Made by a program: the position numbers and the translations under genes
Part shown: in pieces, positions 1 to 10,954 of the stretch
Numbering within the stretch: the stretch's first letter is position 1
Layout of the letters: every line of letters starts with the position of its first letter
The notes under the pieces: model-generated
Seen by the model: the letters and a program-made list of their open reading frames with translations, nothing else
Database searches by the model: none
What the model was told of the DNA's origin: nothing
From: Sceloporus undulatus
Taxonomy: Eukaryota > Chordata > Lepidosauria > Squamata > Phrynosomatidae
DNA length: 64,000 nt
Direction: 5' to 3'
Assembly (NCBI RefSeq): GCF_019175285.1
Contig: NC_056523.1
Span: forward strand, 299,250,679 to 299,314,678

Positions 1-469
1 CATTTCTGTGGCAAAGGAAAAATGAGAGAAGGGTCATGTAGGAGGGAGGCTCCTTGTATGAATCAAGAAGCATGAAGGTCTAGAATAAATAAGGTCACTA
101 CTTCAGATCATTGACCTTTAACCATATGAATATGCAGAAACCCCTTTTCCTTCTTAGATGTCAATGCCTTGGGCTGTTTGTAATTGCAACCCAGCTATAG
201 TGAAGGTTGCCATAGTACTTGTTATATTAGCTATCTCACTTTCATTCACAATTCAGATTTATGATTAACATTTTATTGGATGGGTTTTAATGAAATATTT
301 TATTGATTTAATTGTCTGTTCTTTGCTTTATTATACTTAGAAGTTGCATTGTTCATAGGTCACTGTGTCTAATGTCCCCTGTTCAGTGTGCTTCAGCAGT
401 GCTAATATCAGAAGAAAGAGAAAGGACAGAAATCTCCATATACACATATGGCCAGTCCTACTACTAAGC

Positions 470-605
470 CAGTGGTTCTCAACCTTTGGGCCTCCTGGTG
501 TTTTGGACTTCAATTCCCAGAAGTCTCAGTCAGTGTGCTTATTGTTCAGGAATTTTGGGAGTTGAAATCTGAAAAAACTGGAGCACCAAAGGTTGAGAAC
601 CACTG
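470..605. mobile_element. hAT MITE
   Basis: Inverted ends CAGTGGTTCTCAACCTTTGG at both sides. Flanks are TACTAAGC (462-469) and CATTAAGC (606-613), an 8-bp target duplication matching at 6 of 8 positions. The interior is itself an imperfect palindrome ('gacttcaattcccagaa' against 'gggagttgaaatc'). Confidence 0.75.
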
Positions 606-812
606 CATTAAGCAAAATGAAGAGAATGCCTCAGTCAGTACATGCTATGAGACCGCAGCAAGGTGTAGAAGGAGAGGGCTGAGTGACCTCGGTTTTGTCC
701 TGTGTCCCCTAAACTAGCCTGTTGCCCTCAAATGAAATATACCAATTGCTCCTATCACCAGGATAGAAGAAAGATTCTGCCACCAGTCGATGGACCCTCC
801 ACATAAATTCAC

Positions 813-1020
813 ACTGCGCATAAATATAGCACTATGGTCCCACGTTGATTGTCATGTTTCTATCCCATGGACTCCTGGGATCTGGAGGTTAGAGAGGAAT
901 ATTTAGAATTCTCAACCAGAGAGTTCTGCTTCCTCACTAAAATACAAACTCTGGGATTCCATAAGATATTGCCATGGTAGTTAGTGGAATCATATTGCTG
1001 TATTTGTGTTGTATAAAAGG
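813..1020. repeat. Probable old MITE
   Basis: Imperfect inverted structure ('ctatggtcccacg', 'actcctgggatctgg', then 'ctctgggattccat', 'gccatggtagttagtgg', 'tgttgtataaaaggg'), like the GGGTGCATC MITE family found later in the window. Diverged, family uncertain. Confidence 0.35.
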
Positions 1021-1049
1021 GCCCCAAGTGGCTCTTGAACACAGAATAA

Positions 1050-1512
1050 GGGTAAGAGTAATCCTGTTTGTCTAAATCATTGTACTTCCCATCGCCATGT
1101 ATGGAAGTGAGAGCTGGACAGTGATGAAAGCTGACAAAACAAAAATCAATTGATTTGAGATGTGGTACTGGAGAAGAGTGCTGAGGATACTCTAGATGGC
1201 CGGGAAGACATGCACATGGGTCCTTGAGCAGATCAAGCTTGAACCCTCCCTGGAAGCCAAGATGACTAAATTGAGGCAGTTGTACTTTGGCCACATCATG
1301 AGAAGGCATGACTCACTAGAAAAGACAACAATGCTAGGAAAGGTAGAAGGCCGTAGTAAGAGAGGAAGACCACACACCAGATGGCTAGACTCAATTGGGG
1401 TGGCTATGGCTAGGAGCCTGAAAAAATTATGCAAAGTGGTTGAGGACGTGGGGTTGGAGGTGTCTCATCCACGAGTCAAAATCACTTTGAAGGCAGTTAA
1501 CAACAACAACCA
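1050..1512 (+). mobile_element. BovB (RTE) LINE 3' fragment
   Basis: A plus-strand frame reads KMTKLRQLYFGHIMRRHDSL, then EKTTMLGKVEGRSKRGRP and HTRWLDSI, the C-terminal tail of BovB/RTE reverse transcriptase. It ends in AAGGCAGTTAACAACAACAA, the usual BovB 3' end. 5'-truncated. Confidence 0.85.
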
Positions 1513-1849
1513 TCTTGTTCTTTGCCACAGATAGCAAAAAGACCTAACTTTCTCTATTCATATGCTATCACCAACCAAGCCAAGTGGTGCATCTCCTACT
1601 TTCAGTCACTGCTGTTGCTGCTAGTTATGGGCTCAGGTGAGTGGTCTTTGTCAGTGAGCCCAAATCTATGTATTATGACCACTAGCTCTCTTTTTTTCCA
1701 TTTCCCCTAACCGTTTCATCCTCATCTGGTTAGCAGGAAAAGAGCCCAGAGATCAGTTCTTCTACCCACAACATGGGTTTTCAACTCTAATCCTCACAAC
1801 ATGTGGTTCTCTTAGAAAATTAAATGAAACCAATAATCACTTTGCTGTA

Positions 1850-2435
1850 AAGGGAAGTATAAAAAATATACTCCAGTATAAGAAAATGCAAAGGCAGGTT
1901 TACTGTTGAACATAAAGAAAATAAAAATAATGACCACAGAGAACTTACACACATTCAAATTAGACAACGAGGAAATAGAAATAGTAAAAGAGTTCTCATA
2001 TCTGGGATCAAACATTGATTGGAATGGAGGCTGCAGCCAGGAAGTTTAAGAATGTGGAGGGCGGCTATGAAAGAACTGGAAAAGATCCTAAAATGCAAAG
2101 ACATACAACACTGAGCACATAAGTCAGAATCATACAAGCCATTGTATTCCCTATTACCATGTATGGATGTGAGAGCTAGACAGTCAAGAAAGAAGATAGG
2201 AGTAAAATCCATTCATTTGAGATGTGGTGCTGTAGCAGAGTTCCATGGACAACCAAAAGGACAAACAAATGGGTTCTAGAGCAGATCAAGCCAGAAATAT
2301 CCCTAGAAGCCAAGATGACAAAACTTAGACTGTCATACTTTGGACACATCATGAGAAGGCATGAATCATTGGAAAAGACATTAATGTTAGGAAAGGTGGA
2401 GGGAAGAAGAAAGAAAGAAAGGCCTCATGCTAGAT
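1850..2435 (+). mobile_element. BovB LINE fragment, 5' part of a copy split by a SPIN-like element
   Basis: Carries reverse-transcriptase C-terminal sequence (AKMTKLRLSYFGHIMRRHES, then LEKTLMLGKVEGRRKKERPH) and about 350 bp upstream of it. It is interrupted at the HTRWLD codons by the element at 2436-2633 and resumes at 2642. It lies in the same orientation as the BovB fragment just upstream. Confidence 0.85.
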
Positions 2436-2633
2436 CAGTGGTTCCCAAGCTGTGGGTAGGAACCCCTTTGGGGGTTGAATGACCCTTTCATGGGGGTCGC
2501 CTAAGACCACTGGAAAACACCTATTTAATTACAGTTATGAAATAGCAACAAAAATAATTTCATGGGTTTGGGTCACCACAACATGAGGGACTGTATTAGA
2601 GGGCCGTGGCATTAGGAAGGTTGGGAATCACTG
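2436..2633. mobile_element. SPIN-like non-autonomous hAT transposon
   Basis: 198 bp. Ends CAGTGGTTCCCAAGCTGTGG and GGAAGGTTGGGAATCACTG are inverted copies. The interior carries the family blocks GGTCGCCTAAGACCACTGGA, AATTACAGTTATGAAATAGC and GGTCACCACAACATGAGG. Perfect 8-bp target duplications TGCTAGAT lie at 2428-2435 and 2634-2641. SPIN elements are known horizontally transferred hATs of tetrapods. The match is by eye; a related family such as mouse URR1 shares most of this sequence. Confidence 0.85.
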
Positions 2634-2641
2634 TGCTAGAT

Positions 2642-2792
2642 GGATGGACCTTGTTAAAAGGACAATAAATATGAGTTTGCAGGAGCTGGGCAGAGCAGTA
2701 GAGGACAGGGGAACCTGGAGATATCTCATCCTTAGGGTTACTATGGATTGAGATCAACACAAAGGCAGTTAACAACAACAATTTTTTTTTTA
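2642..2792 (+). mobile_element. BovB LINE fragment, 3' part of the split copy
   Basis: Continues the BovB copy from 2435 (GGATGGACC...) and ends AAAGGCAGTTAACAACAACA before a T run, the usual BovB 3' terminus. Confidence 0.8.
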
Positions 2793-2799
2793 ACAAGAG

Positions 2800-3666
2800 G
2801 AAATTTCTCAAAGGAAAAAGCAAAAAAGAAGTAACCCATAGAGCCAGATCTTAATGGTAGTATCACTCTAGGTTCTGTCATACAGTATATTCTGTGTCCA
2901 TTCCTTACCAACTAAAAAGGTGCCAGAATAGGTCAGAAAAGTCAAAAATAGATAGATGCTGTGATGTTTTCCTTGTGCATTTGAGTGCACAGAAAGTCGT
3001 GTCTTACACATGATAATCACTTTGCATCCTCCTCCCCCATCCTTTTATTCCCTTGGTTAAACTGCACTTTTCCTGGGAAATAATACTAAGAGGTATTCAT
3101 TGTTGACAAGACAATGTCACACTTCTTATTTCTGGTTGAGATGACACACAATCAACATGTTATTATCTGTAGCAATGGCATGGAAAATAGCTTTAAAGAT
3201 TGCAGCTGGCATTTGCTATAGATGGGTGCTATAAATCGGAAGCTCAAGACTTTTGAGAACAAACAAAATGTTTCTTTTAAATTCCATTTTGAAATATTAT
3301 TTGCTTTCACATAGTTCAAAGCACTACATTTTGGACCATTTGAAGGGGCATAGGAAGAAAATCATTTTTTAAATGTTATTATAGGTTAAAAATATTCATT
3401 CTAATAGGTCAAAATAGACTTGGAAAACACCTAGAATGAACATACTGTTGAGGCATTTCTGAATCACTGTGTAATTTTACTAGAATTTAATCTGGTATAC
3501 AGTAATTAAAAACAATACTTTGTTCTGATATTGTGTGCTTTTACAACTAATCACCTATAAGATAAAATAGTGATTTCTGCTGAAATTTTTGTTTGGTAGA
3601 CAGAAATCATTCTGATAAAGTTGTGGCAGAAAAATTAATAAATATGCAGTATGGGAAAGACATTTT
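2800..3666. other. Intergenic, no feature recognised
   Basis: AT-rich single-copy-looking sequence. Nothing supportable was seen. Confidence 0.5.
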
Positions 3667-3682
3667 AAAATCTATGTATCTG

Positions 3683-4736
3683 CAGTTCCACTGACACATA
3701 GGACAATAAAACTTTCTACCATATGTATTGGGAATGCGGAAAAGCAAGAAGGCTTCGGAAAATGATTCATAAGAAAATAATTAAAACATTAAAGATTAAT
3801 TTAGCATTCTCACCAAAACTGTATCTTTTAAATATGCTGACGGAGGTTGATCCCCAAACAGAAAAAAAAAATATGGAAAAATCATAGTCAATATGGTGAC
3901 AATGACAAGAATAATCTTCGCAGGAAATCGCAGGGACTGGGAACGTATTCTAAAATTAATGACAGCTATAATGAATAAAATGACCAACTATCTGAATAAT
4001 AAATCAACTAAGGAATATGAAGACCATTGGAACAGAGTAACTATTTTGTGGGAAAAGAAGGAAGAGAACCCATTAGGAAATTATCAAGGAGGACTTTAAA
4101 GTAAATAAATTATAAAACAAAGGGAAGGAGAATAAATACATTAGATAAAGAGAAAGGAAAAAGAGGGAGAAAATAAAAGAGAACTAAAATAAAGAAACCA
4201 AATTCTAAAGTTGAAATAAAAGAGTAGGAAGGGGGAGGGGGGAGAAAAATCAGGAAAGAGCTAAGCCTTTGATTTATTTATTCAAGATTAGTGACTTAGC
4301 AGAAGTGGAAGCAACAAAGATGTAACAGAAAGCCAGAAAGTGAAATGTTTAAACTCAGATAGATTGATACAGGAAGTCATAAGAAATATGATGGAAGACA
4401 GAATGAACAGTTTAAATGACTGGGTGGAGGGAGGTAATAAAGATAGGCTGTGAATGAGATCAAGTATTGTAATGGTTGAATGACTGGGTGGAGAGAAAAG
4501 ATTGGGGGGAAATAGGATATGAAATTTTAACCATTGTAATGGTGGAATAACTGGATGGACAGGGAAAAGTAGAGGAATAAAGATAGGATACGAATGATTT
4601 TAAACAATTTAACTGAAATCCCCAAGGAATATGAAGTTACAGGAAATACTAATGAGATATTTAGGAGATTGACTGTAAATGCTCATCTAAGTTTATGTGT
4701 ATTATTTTTATAAGTTCGTAATTAAAAAATATTTTA
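3683..4736 (+). mobile_element. 5'-truncated L1 LINE with target-site duplications
   Basis: Encodes the end of L1 ORF2 (WERILKLMTAIMNKMTNYLN..., ending YQGGL near 4099) followed by an A-rich 3' UTR. A 16-bp duplication AAAATCTATGTATCTG flanks it at 3667-3682 and 4737-4752. The short A-rich end and the duplications mark a bona fide target-primed insertion. Confidence 0.8.
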
Positions 4737-4884
4737 AAAATCTATGTATCTGTACATCATATGTATGGCACCTAACAAAAATACTTTGTGGGTATGAAAA
4801 TGCAGGGAACTTCTGTGGCATTCACTATATTTCTGCAGTATTCTGTACTATTCAGTAAGAATAGATGCCACATTACCACTTTGA

Positions 4885-5768
4885 ATCATAGAGTAGTTGG
4901 CCAAGACCACAAGGGCCAACCCCCTGCCATGCAGGAATTCTCAGTCAAAGCATCCCTGACAGAGGGCCATCTAGCCTCTGTTTAAAAACCTCCAAGGAGG
5001 GAGACTTCACTACACTCCGAGGGAGTTTGTTCCACTGTCGAACAGCCCTTACTTTCAGGGAGCTCCTCCTAATGTTGAGCTGGAATTTATTTTCCTGGAG
5101 CTTGCATCCATTGTTCCGGAACCTAGTCTCTGGAGCAGCAGAAAACAAGCTTGCTCCCTCCTCAATATGAAATCCCTTCAGGTATTTAAACAGGGCTATC
5201 ATAGCACCTCTTAACCTTCTCTTCTCCAGACAAAACATTCCCAGCTCCCTAAGTCTTTCCTCATAGGGCATGGTTTCCAGACCCTTCACCATTTTAGTCG
5301 CCCTCCTTTGGACACATGGCTCCAGTTTCTCAAAGTCCTTTTTGAATTGTGTTGCCCAGAACTGGACACAATATTCCAGGTAGGGCCTTACCAAAAAAGA
5401 ATACAGTGGCACTATTACTTCCCTTGATCTAGACAGTTTACTTCTAGTGATGCAGCCTAAAATTGCATTGGCTTTTTTAGCTGCCGCATCACACTGTTGA
5501 CTCATGTTCAACTTGTGGTCTATTTGGACTCCTAGATCCCTTTCACACGTAGTCTCGTTTAGTCAGGTATCACCCATCCTATATCTGTGCATTTCATTTT
5601 TCCACCTTAAGTGCAGTACCTTACATTTCTCTGTGTTGTAATTCATTTTGTTAGCTTTGGCCCAGCTTTCTAATCTATTAAGGTCATTTTGAATTTTGAT
5701 CCTTTCCTCTGGAGTATTAGCTACTCCTCATAATTTTGATCCTGTCCTCTGGAGTATTAGCTACTCCT
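4885..5768 (-). mobile_element. CR1 LINE 3' part
   Basis: A minus-strand frame (5511-4945) encodes the CR1 reverse-transcriptase C-terminus: QCDAAAKKANAILG, LVRPYLEYCVQFWATQFKKD, METMPYEERLRELGMFCLEKRRLRG-type motifs, then the usual 3' end. Near the 5' side a ~42-bp block ('attttgatcc...ggagtattagctactcctc') is present twice in tandem (about 5693-5768). The copy is split by the insertion at 5769-6062. Confidence 0.85.
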
Positions 5769-6062
5769 CCCTTCAGCCACCATCTGGAAGGGGAGAGAGA
5801 GGCAGGCGAGCTCCACCAGGCCTGCCTGGAAGAAGCAGAGCCCTCCCTCCGGTCCATCTGCCTTGGTCCAGGCCTCAGAGGGAGAGAAGAATGCTGGACC
5901 TGATCCCCTCCCCCCCTCACCATTCCCTTCTCCTTTTGTGTCATGTCTTTTAGATTGTAAGCCTGAGGGCAGGGAACTGTCTGGTTAAAAAATAATAAAT
6001 GTAAGCCGCCCTGAGAGCCATTAGGGCTGAAGGGCGGGATATAAATACCTAAATAAATAAAT
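5769..6062 (+). mobile_element. Retroposon 3' end (L2-like tail) inserted in CR1
   Basis: GC-rich start, then GATTGTAAGCCTGAGGGCAG, TGTAAGCCGCCCTGAGAGCC and GGGCGGGATATAAATA, with an (AAAT)n-like tail. Such ends belong to L2-like LINEs or SINEs that use them. It separates the two parts of a CR1 copy. Confidence 0.6.
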
Positions 6063-6182
6063 AATTTGGTGTCATCTGCAAATTTGATAAGTTTGCCCAC
6101 AATTCTGTCATCCAAGTCATTGATAAAGATGTTGAATAGCACTGGGCCCAGGACAGTGCTTGAAGCAAGGAACACTGAAGTG
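6063..6182 (-). mobile_element. CR1 LINE fragment, upstream part of the split copy
   Basis: The minus strand encodes [20 protein letters not shown] and IKFADDTKL, the reverse-transcriptase B/C motif region with the FADD catalytic box. Continues the copy at 4885-5768. Confidence 0.8.
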
Positions 6183-6479
6183 AGGTGCTTGTTATTGCAC
6201 ACATTTCCAAATCACAAAGTAAATAATCTGAAGCGAAGATGCACCATTTCATGAACTGCTAGAACTCACTGGGCCAGGACCACTGCAGAAGGCACAAAAC
6301 AGGTGTGTGGGTGGGTAGGTGGGTGAGTTAGTGTCACAGCAGATCACACATATTACAGGGTGTCCACTTGCAACCACACAGAGTGGAGGATAAACATCTG
6401 GACTGATTATCTTGATTGACAGCAATATCTTGAATTATAACACTTATGGTAATGTAATAGGTTCAAAAGTGGTCTGGAG

Positions 6480-7150
6480 AAAAGATCTATGGCTGGTAAT
6501 AGAAGATTAGTTATGGTCCTCATTATGGAAAGCCTCTAGTTTAAAATCAGTTTTAGCTAAAATATATGAGCATTGTTTTAAAATGACTTACTACTGATTG
6601 TATAGTACTCCAATGAAACTAATTCAAAATAAGCAAATGTCTGCTAAATGCTGGACAAATTGCAAAGCTGTAGATACTTTCTTTCACATATGGTGACGCT
6701 CTCCAGAGGTATAAAGACTGGTTGGAGGTTTTCAATAAAATGGAAACAGTAACAAATACAAATGTACATTTCATTTTATTATAGTAGAAAACAAAATCTT
6801 ACCAATATTTTTTTGTCTAGCAGCTCATATGGTGTTTGCTCAAAACTGGAAAGGCCTACAATTTATCTTTGGATAGTTGGCATGAAATTTTTTTTGCTTT
6901 CATAGAAATACTGACATAGCAGATTCACAATTCAAGAAATGAACACTGATGACTCCTTTATTAGAGATTGGTTTTTGATTATTTCTTTTCTTAATAGAAG
7001 CAGATAATATTGCTCAACCTGGTTCTCAATTAGGTCAGTGGAATGACATCTTAACGTGAAGTCTAGGAAAAACAAGTATGTACATATATGTATGAGTGTA
7101 TTGCATATTTTGTTAAGGAATGCTGTTAGGTTGTAAACTGTATTTTACTC
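6480..7150 (+). mobile_element. L1 ORF2 C-terminal relic
   Basis: Translation in shifting frames gives L1-like text around KXXKCLLNAG and LSFTYGDALQRYKDWLEVFN (the Cys/His-rich C-terminal region). Many stops; old. Confidence 0.55.
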
Positions 7151-7439
7151 TGTTGAATTTGGGAAAGTTATATTACTTTTTAAAAATTACTTTTAAAAAT
7201 TTGGAATGGGGGGCTGAAAATGAAGTCCAACTCTAGTTCTCCTGCTATTTTGTGATATCACACATTCAGTGCCTTTTCAGGGATCTTGTTTTTCTTCCTA
7301 AGATAGGAGTAGCCTTACAACCAGACTATCTAACTAGCTGAGCTTCTTGTCCTCACTCAGTATCAATAAACAACTGGAGAACAAAAGCATCCCCAGGACC
7401 ACATGTTGTCATTAAACCCCCTAGTTTAACTTTCCCCCT

Positions 7440-7690
7440 AGTTTAGCATCATTCTTTCATTTGTGTGTGCCTTCAAGTTACCGGCTGACTTATGGTGACT
7501 TCATGAATGTCATAGGCTTTTCATAGAATCACAGAATGATAGCATTGGAAGAGACCACAAGGGTCATCTGGTCCAACCCCCTGCCATGCAGGAACTCACA
7601 ATCAAAGCATGCTTTGGCAAGGATTACTCAGAGGTGATTCTGCCAGTCCATCCCTCTGAAATATAGTCTACAGTACCTGGTTGTACCACA
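7440..7690 (-). repeat. SINE tail with a CR1 3' end inserted
   Basis: Outer parts (7450-7517 and about 7611-7680) match the 3' region of the 5S-derived SINE at 12601 ('ggcaaggattactcagagg', 'gaaatatagtctacagtacc'). Between them lies a minus-strand CR1 3' end (about 7518-7610: 'ggtccaaccccctgccatg'). Confidence 0.6.
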
Positions 7691-8450
7691 ATGTAGAGAA
7701 TGAGTCAAAACTTTGAAACATTCCTTTTATGCACTATATTTCCCAGAATGTTTCTGTCAGTATGGGCAGCTAAGAGATTCTGGGAAAGTAGCACTTCCAG
7801 CCTCTAGTTTAAGGATAGTGAATGGACTGTCTTAGTTCCCCAGACTATGTCAAACAGGGATGCTTTGGCAATTCATTTTCCATGAATTTTGAGATAACCT
7901 GACCTATCAGCACCACCGGGGGTGCCTTGAAAGACAGCTGTCATATGAATTTCACACTGCTCAGAATTTTTGATACAGACTTTAAGCTCTTTTTAAAAAT
8001 AGCTCTTCTGTTTTCTGTCAACCAAATCTTTTGAGGTGTAAGGTTAGAACAATTCAAATAACATCTAATCAGAGGACAAGCTACTCTCTGAGACCATCTT
8101 TTCTGCAGTTAAATTTTCATGTGTTCTGAATTCTAAGCTCTAAATACAGCTTCAGTTAACTCATTGAATCAAGGCGAATTTGGGTAAGGCAACATTTATG
8201 TAAGTTCAGTTTAATTAATGAATCCACTTGAGTTAGATAAAGGCTCAGGATTCTACTTGATAAGGTAACATGTAATTAAGTACAACTGTCCTTTGTTTGA
8301 GATTCTGTGTGTATAATTGTTGTTTTCCATTGTTGTTATTGCTACCATTGCCATTTATTTATATTGTGTCATTAATGTACTTGTTTTACAGGTAAAACAA
8401 CCAAAAACAATAGATCCTGCCAAAGTTGTACAATATAAAATATATGTATA
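7690..8450. other. Intergenic, degraded MITE traces only
   Basis: A weak inverted trace at 7735-7800 ('atttcccagaatg', 'gattctgggaaag'). Otherwise nothing recognised. Confidence 0.4.
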
Positions 8451-8452
8451 TA

Positions 8453-8590
8453 CAGAATTCAAAGATATAGCCATGTTAGTCTGTAGAAGCAGTCAATAGA
8501 GAGATCTTGCAGCACCTTTGAGACTAACTGAAAGAAAGAAGTTGACAGCATGAGCTTTTGTAGTATTAAGTCTTCTTTCTCAGATGCATA
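8453..8590 (+). repeat. Interspersed repeat of unassigned family
   Basis: Text 'gccatgttagtctgtag', 'atcttgcagcacctttgaga', 'catgagcttttgtag' and 'tctttctcagatgcat' recurs at 43186 and near 46295-46570. A recognisable amniote repeat whose family I cannot name with confidence. Confidence 0.55.
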
Positions 8591-8697
8591 TGGATAATGA
8601 GAGAAAGACAGAAGGAAGTAACAAATAATAAAAATGTAGAACTATATAATACAATTGCAAAACAAATTATCAAGATAAAATACAAATAATAATCTGA

Positions 8698-8993
8698 GGG
8701 GCTGTACAGATGGGCGGCATGCAGCTGCCCCTTTACTGGCCAGATTGGTGCCATGGCAACCTCACACTGTGGCCCCGATTTCGCCTCTGAAGAGTGCAAA
8801 AAGGAGCCTTTTTGTGCTCTACAAGGGGTGCCATAGCCAGAGTTGCATCATGTGAATGCAGCACCGGAGTCACACCATGACGGTGCATGCCATGTGGACC
8901 AGTGCCCCCCCAATGGCAACCTGGGGGTGGGGTCAGGGCATGTGTCTTGGCTCTACCCACAGGCCAGCACAAAATGTCGCTCTGTATAGGCCC
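8698..8993. mobile_element. Harbinger-like non-autonomous element
   Basis: Inverted ends GGGGCTGTACAGA and, from the right, GGGCCTATACAGA. Flanks TGA and TAA are close to a 3-bp duplication. GC-rich interior without a transposase. Belongs with the elements at 17308, 24858 and 27300. Confidence 0.5.
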
Positions 8994-8999
8994 TAAAGC

Positions 9000-9944
9000 A
9001 AACTGACAAATCCATATAAGCAATATATAAAAGATTCTAATACAATATTAAAGTAAAATTCCAACAGCACTGGAAAACAAGAAAGTTTTAAACTGAGATT
9101 TCTAAATAGCAAGGGATGGGGGAATCTGCAATTGTTCAGGAAGCAATTCCAAGAGTATGGCGCAGTGAGCATAAAAAGATGAAGCCAAGGCAAGGAAGGG
9201 AAACCCATGGCTAGGCAAAAAAGCCTAGAATTCTTAGAATGCAGATCTTGAGCAGACTGGTAAAAAGAAATAAGTTCTAGATTTGAATAATTTTCAGTGT
9301 TTCACACTTTGGAATGCTAGAAATTTGAATTTGAGTGGGAACTGAAATACTTCATTGGAGAGCAGAATTCTCAACTATAGGGGCATTCCACACATTCCCC
9401 CACATTGTAGCTTTACCTTCAATCTTATGTCTTATTTTGTTTTCTGTTCAAACAGTACTAAAGTCACAGAAGGTGCAATAGACCAGCGACATATGACAGT
9501 TGTGAAGGATACAGTGGCAGAGGTAGAAGGATCTGAGTAGCCAGCTTTTTTTTTCTTAAGCTGTGCAAACTCTATAAAGGAAACTTGAAAATTCTTGCTT
9601 TTGAGAGAGAAACTTAACAAATAGCATTCAACCCTGGAGCAGTCTTGCACTATATTTCTTTAACAGGTATCCCTGAAGACACTGAGACTGGAGATTCCTG
9701 GTAAACTATTTACTATTATTAGAAGATGGTGCTGTCAGTCACTGAATTATAGGCCTCTTTTCCTTTTCATCTCCCTTTACCCTGGTACTTTCCTTAGATA
9801 GAGAATTGGAATATTGTGATCAGTTTTTGGAGTTGCAACTTGTCTCGGTGTTTCTCTGAAATGAAATTGCTAGTGAAGTATAAATATTCATCATTGCATG
9901 AACTTTCAGATTTGTTCTGCTTCAGAGGAGCCTACCTTTAACCT
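9000..9944. other. Intergenic, nothing recognised
   Basis: No coding or repeat signature that can be supported. Confidence 0.45.
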
Positions 9945-9950
9945 GACAGT

Positions 9951-10183
9951 GGCCTGTTACAGACAGCCAAAATAAAGCTGCTTCGAGTCACTTTGGAGGT
10001 ATGGTATTTCAATGATGCATGAGTCCTAAGAGTATGGAAGCTTCACCAAAGCTGCACTCCAGTCCTTAGGACTGGAGTGTGGCTTTGGTGCGGCCTTTGG
10101 ACTCTTAGGATGCATGTATCATTGAAATACCATACCTCCAAAGTGACTCGAAGCAGCTTTATTTTGGCTGTCTGTAACAGGCC
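9951..10183. mobile_element. Palindromic MITE, copy 1
   Basis: 233 bp, almost wholly two inverted arms of about 115 bp meeting near 10065. The arms carry GGCCTGTTACAGAC, AATAAAGCTGCTTCGAGTCA, CTTTGGAGGTATGG and TGATGCATG. Copies of the same length lie at 38228 and 45890. The ends resemble those of the larger elements at 24858 and 17308. Confidence 0.8.
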
Positions 10184-10189
10184 TGTGTG

Positions 10190-10700
10190 TCCGATCTCTC
10201 AGAACCAGACTGAGTCGGTTCAAGATTTGTACAGATCTAAAGCATGCCTCTGTATGGAAATGCCCCATACAAATGGAAATCAAAGCCAGGATACCCCTTA
10301 TGGCACGATACTTATTTGCTATTTCAAAGTGACAGCTGATAATGTGACAGTTGTACAAGTGGCTGGACTTTTTGTAATCTCATGGAAAAAGGCCTCATGT
10401 ACCCCTTTGCACAAGCATAGGTGTGCTAGAGCCCTCTTCTCCTAGCTGTAACCTTTGCTGATATCCACACTGACACACTGTCTGCTCAGTCATCAATACC
10501 AGGCTGTTTTCTGCTCACTACATCCTGCAGGCAGCCAGGGCCATGTTTGCTCATCATCTTCTTCCTTTCTGCCAGAGCTGCAGGGATATCAACAGAAGGG
10601 TGGGTGCCATGTCATTGAAGATGGTGGGAGGAGGACAGGAGAGAGCCCAGTGCCTCTGACATTGTCCTATGCTGGGTTGGGGTGTCCAAAAAACAAGCCT
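10190..10700. other. Intergenic, nothing recognised
   Basis: Moderately GC-balanced sequence. Open frames here show no protein family. Confidence 0.4.
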
Positions 10701-10702
10701 AC

Positions 10703-10703
10703 C

Positions 10704-10766
<63 letters not shown>
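10703..10766. repeat. ATT microsatellite
   Basis: Uninterrupted (ATT)n running into the assembly gap. In context it is the tail of a minus-strand L2-like LINE end. Confidence 0.9.
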
Positions 10767-10776
10767 NNNNNNNNNN
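10767..10776. other. Assembly gap, 10 N
   Basis: Ten N directly after the ATT array. The true length is unknown. Confidence 0.99.
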
Positions 10777-10900
10777 TTCTTATATCCTGCCTTTCTCCCA
10801 ATATAGGGAATACAGTTTAAAAACCACACAGAATTAAAGTGTATAAATATAAAAATTAAAAAAAAAACCAATTAAACAATTGAAAAAGTGAAAACAGCTA
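10777..10900 (-). mobile_element. L2-like LINE 3' end
   Basis: Minus strand. 'ttcttatatcctgcctttctcccaa' after the ATT tract is the inverted GGCAGGATATAA terminus of L2-type retroposons. Confidence 0.5.
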
Positions 10901-10954
10901 TGAGTCAAAAATCAAAAGTTCCAGTACAAACCTTAACATTTTAGATAGCACAAC

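Noticed and set aside
860-1309. 149-codon minus frame
   Set aside because: Antisense of an old MITE plus a BovB fragment; the plus strand carries the real BovB text.
9951-10183. Palindrome as a microRNA precursor
   Set aside because: The arms are far too long and the sequence occurs three times with a target duplication at one copy, so a MITE explains it better.
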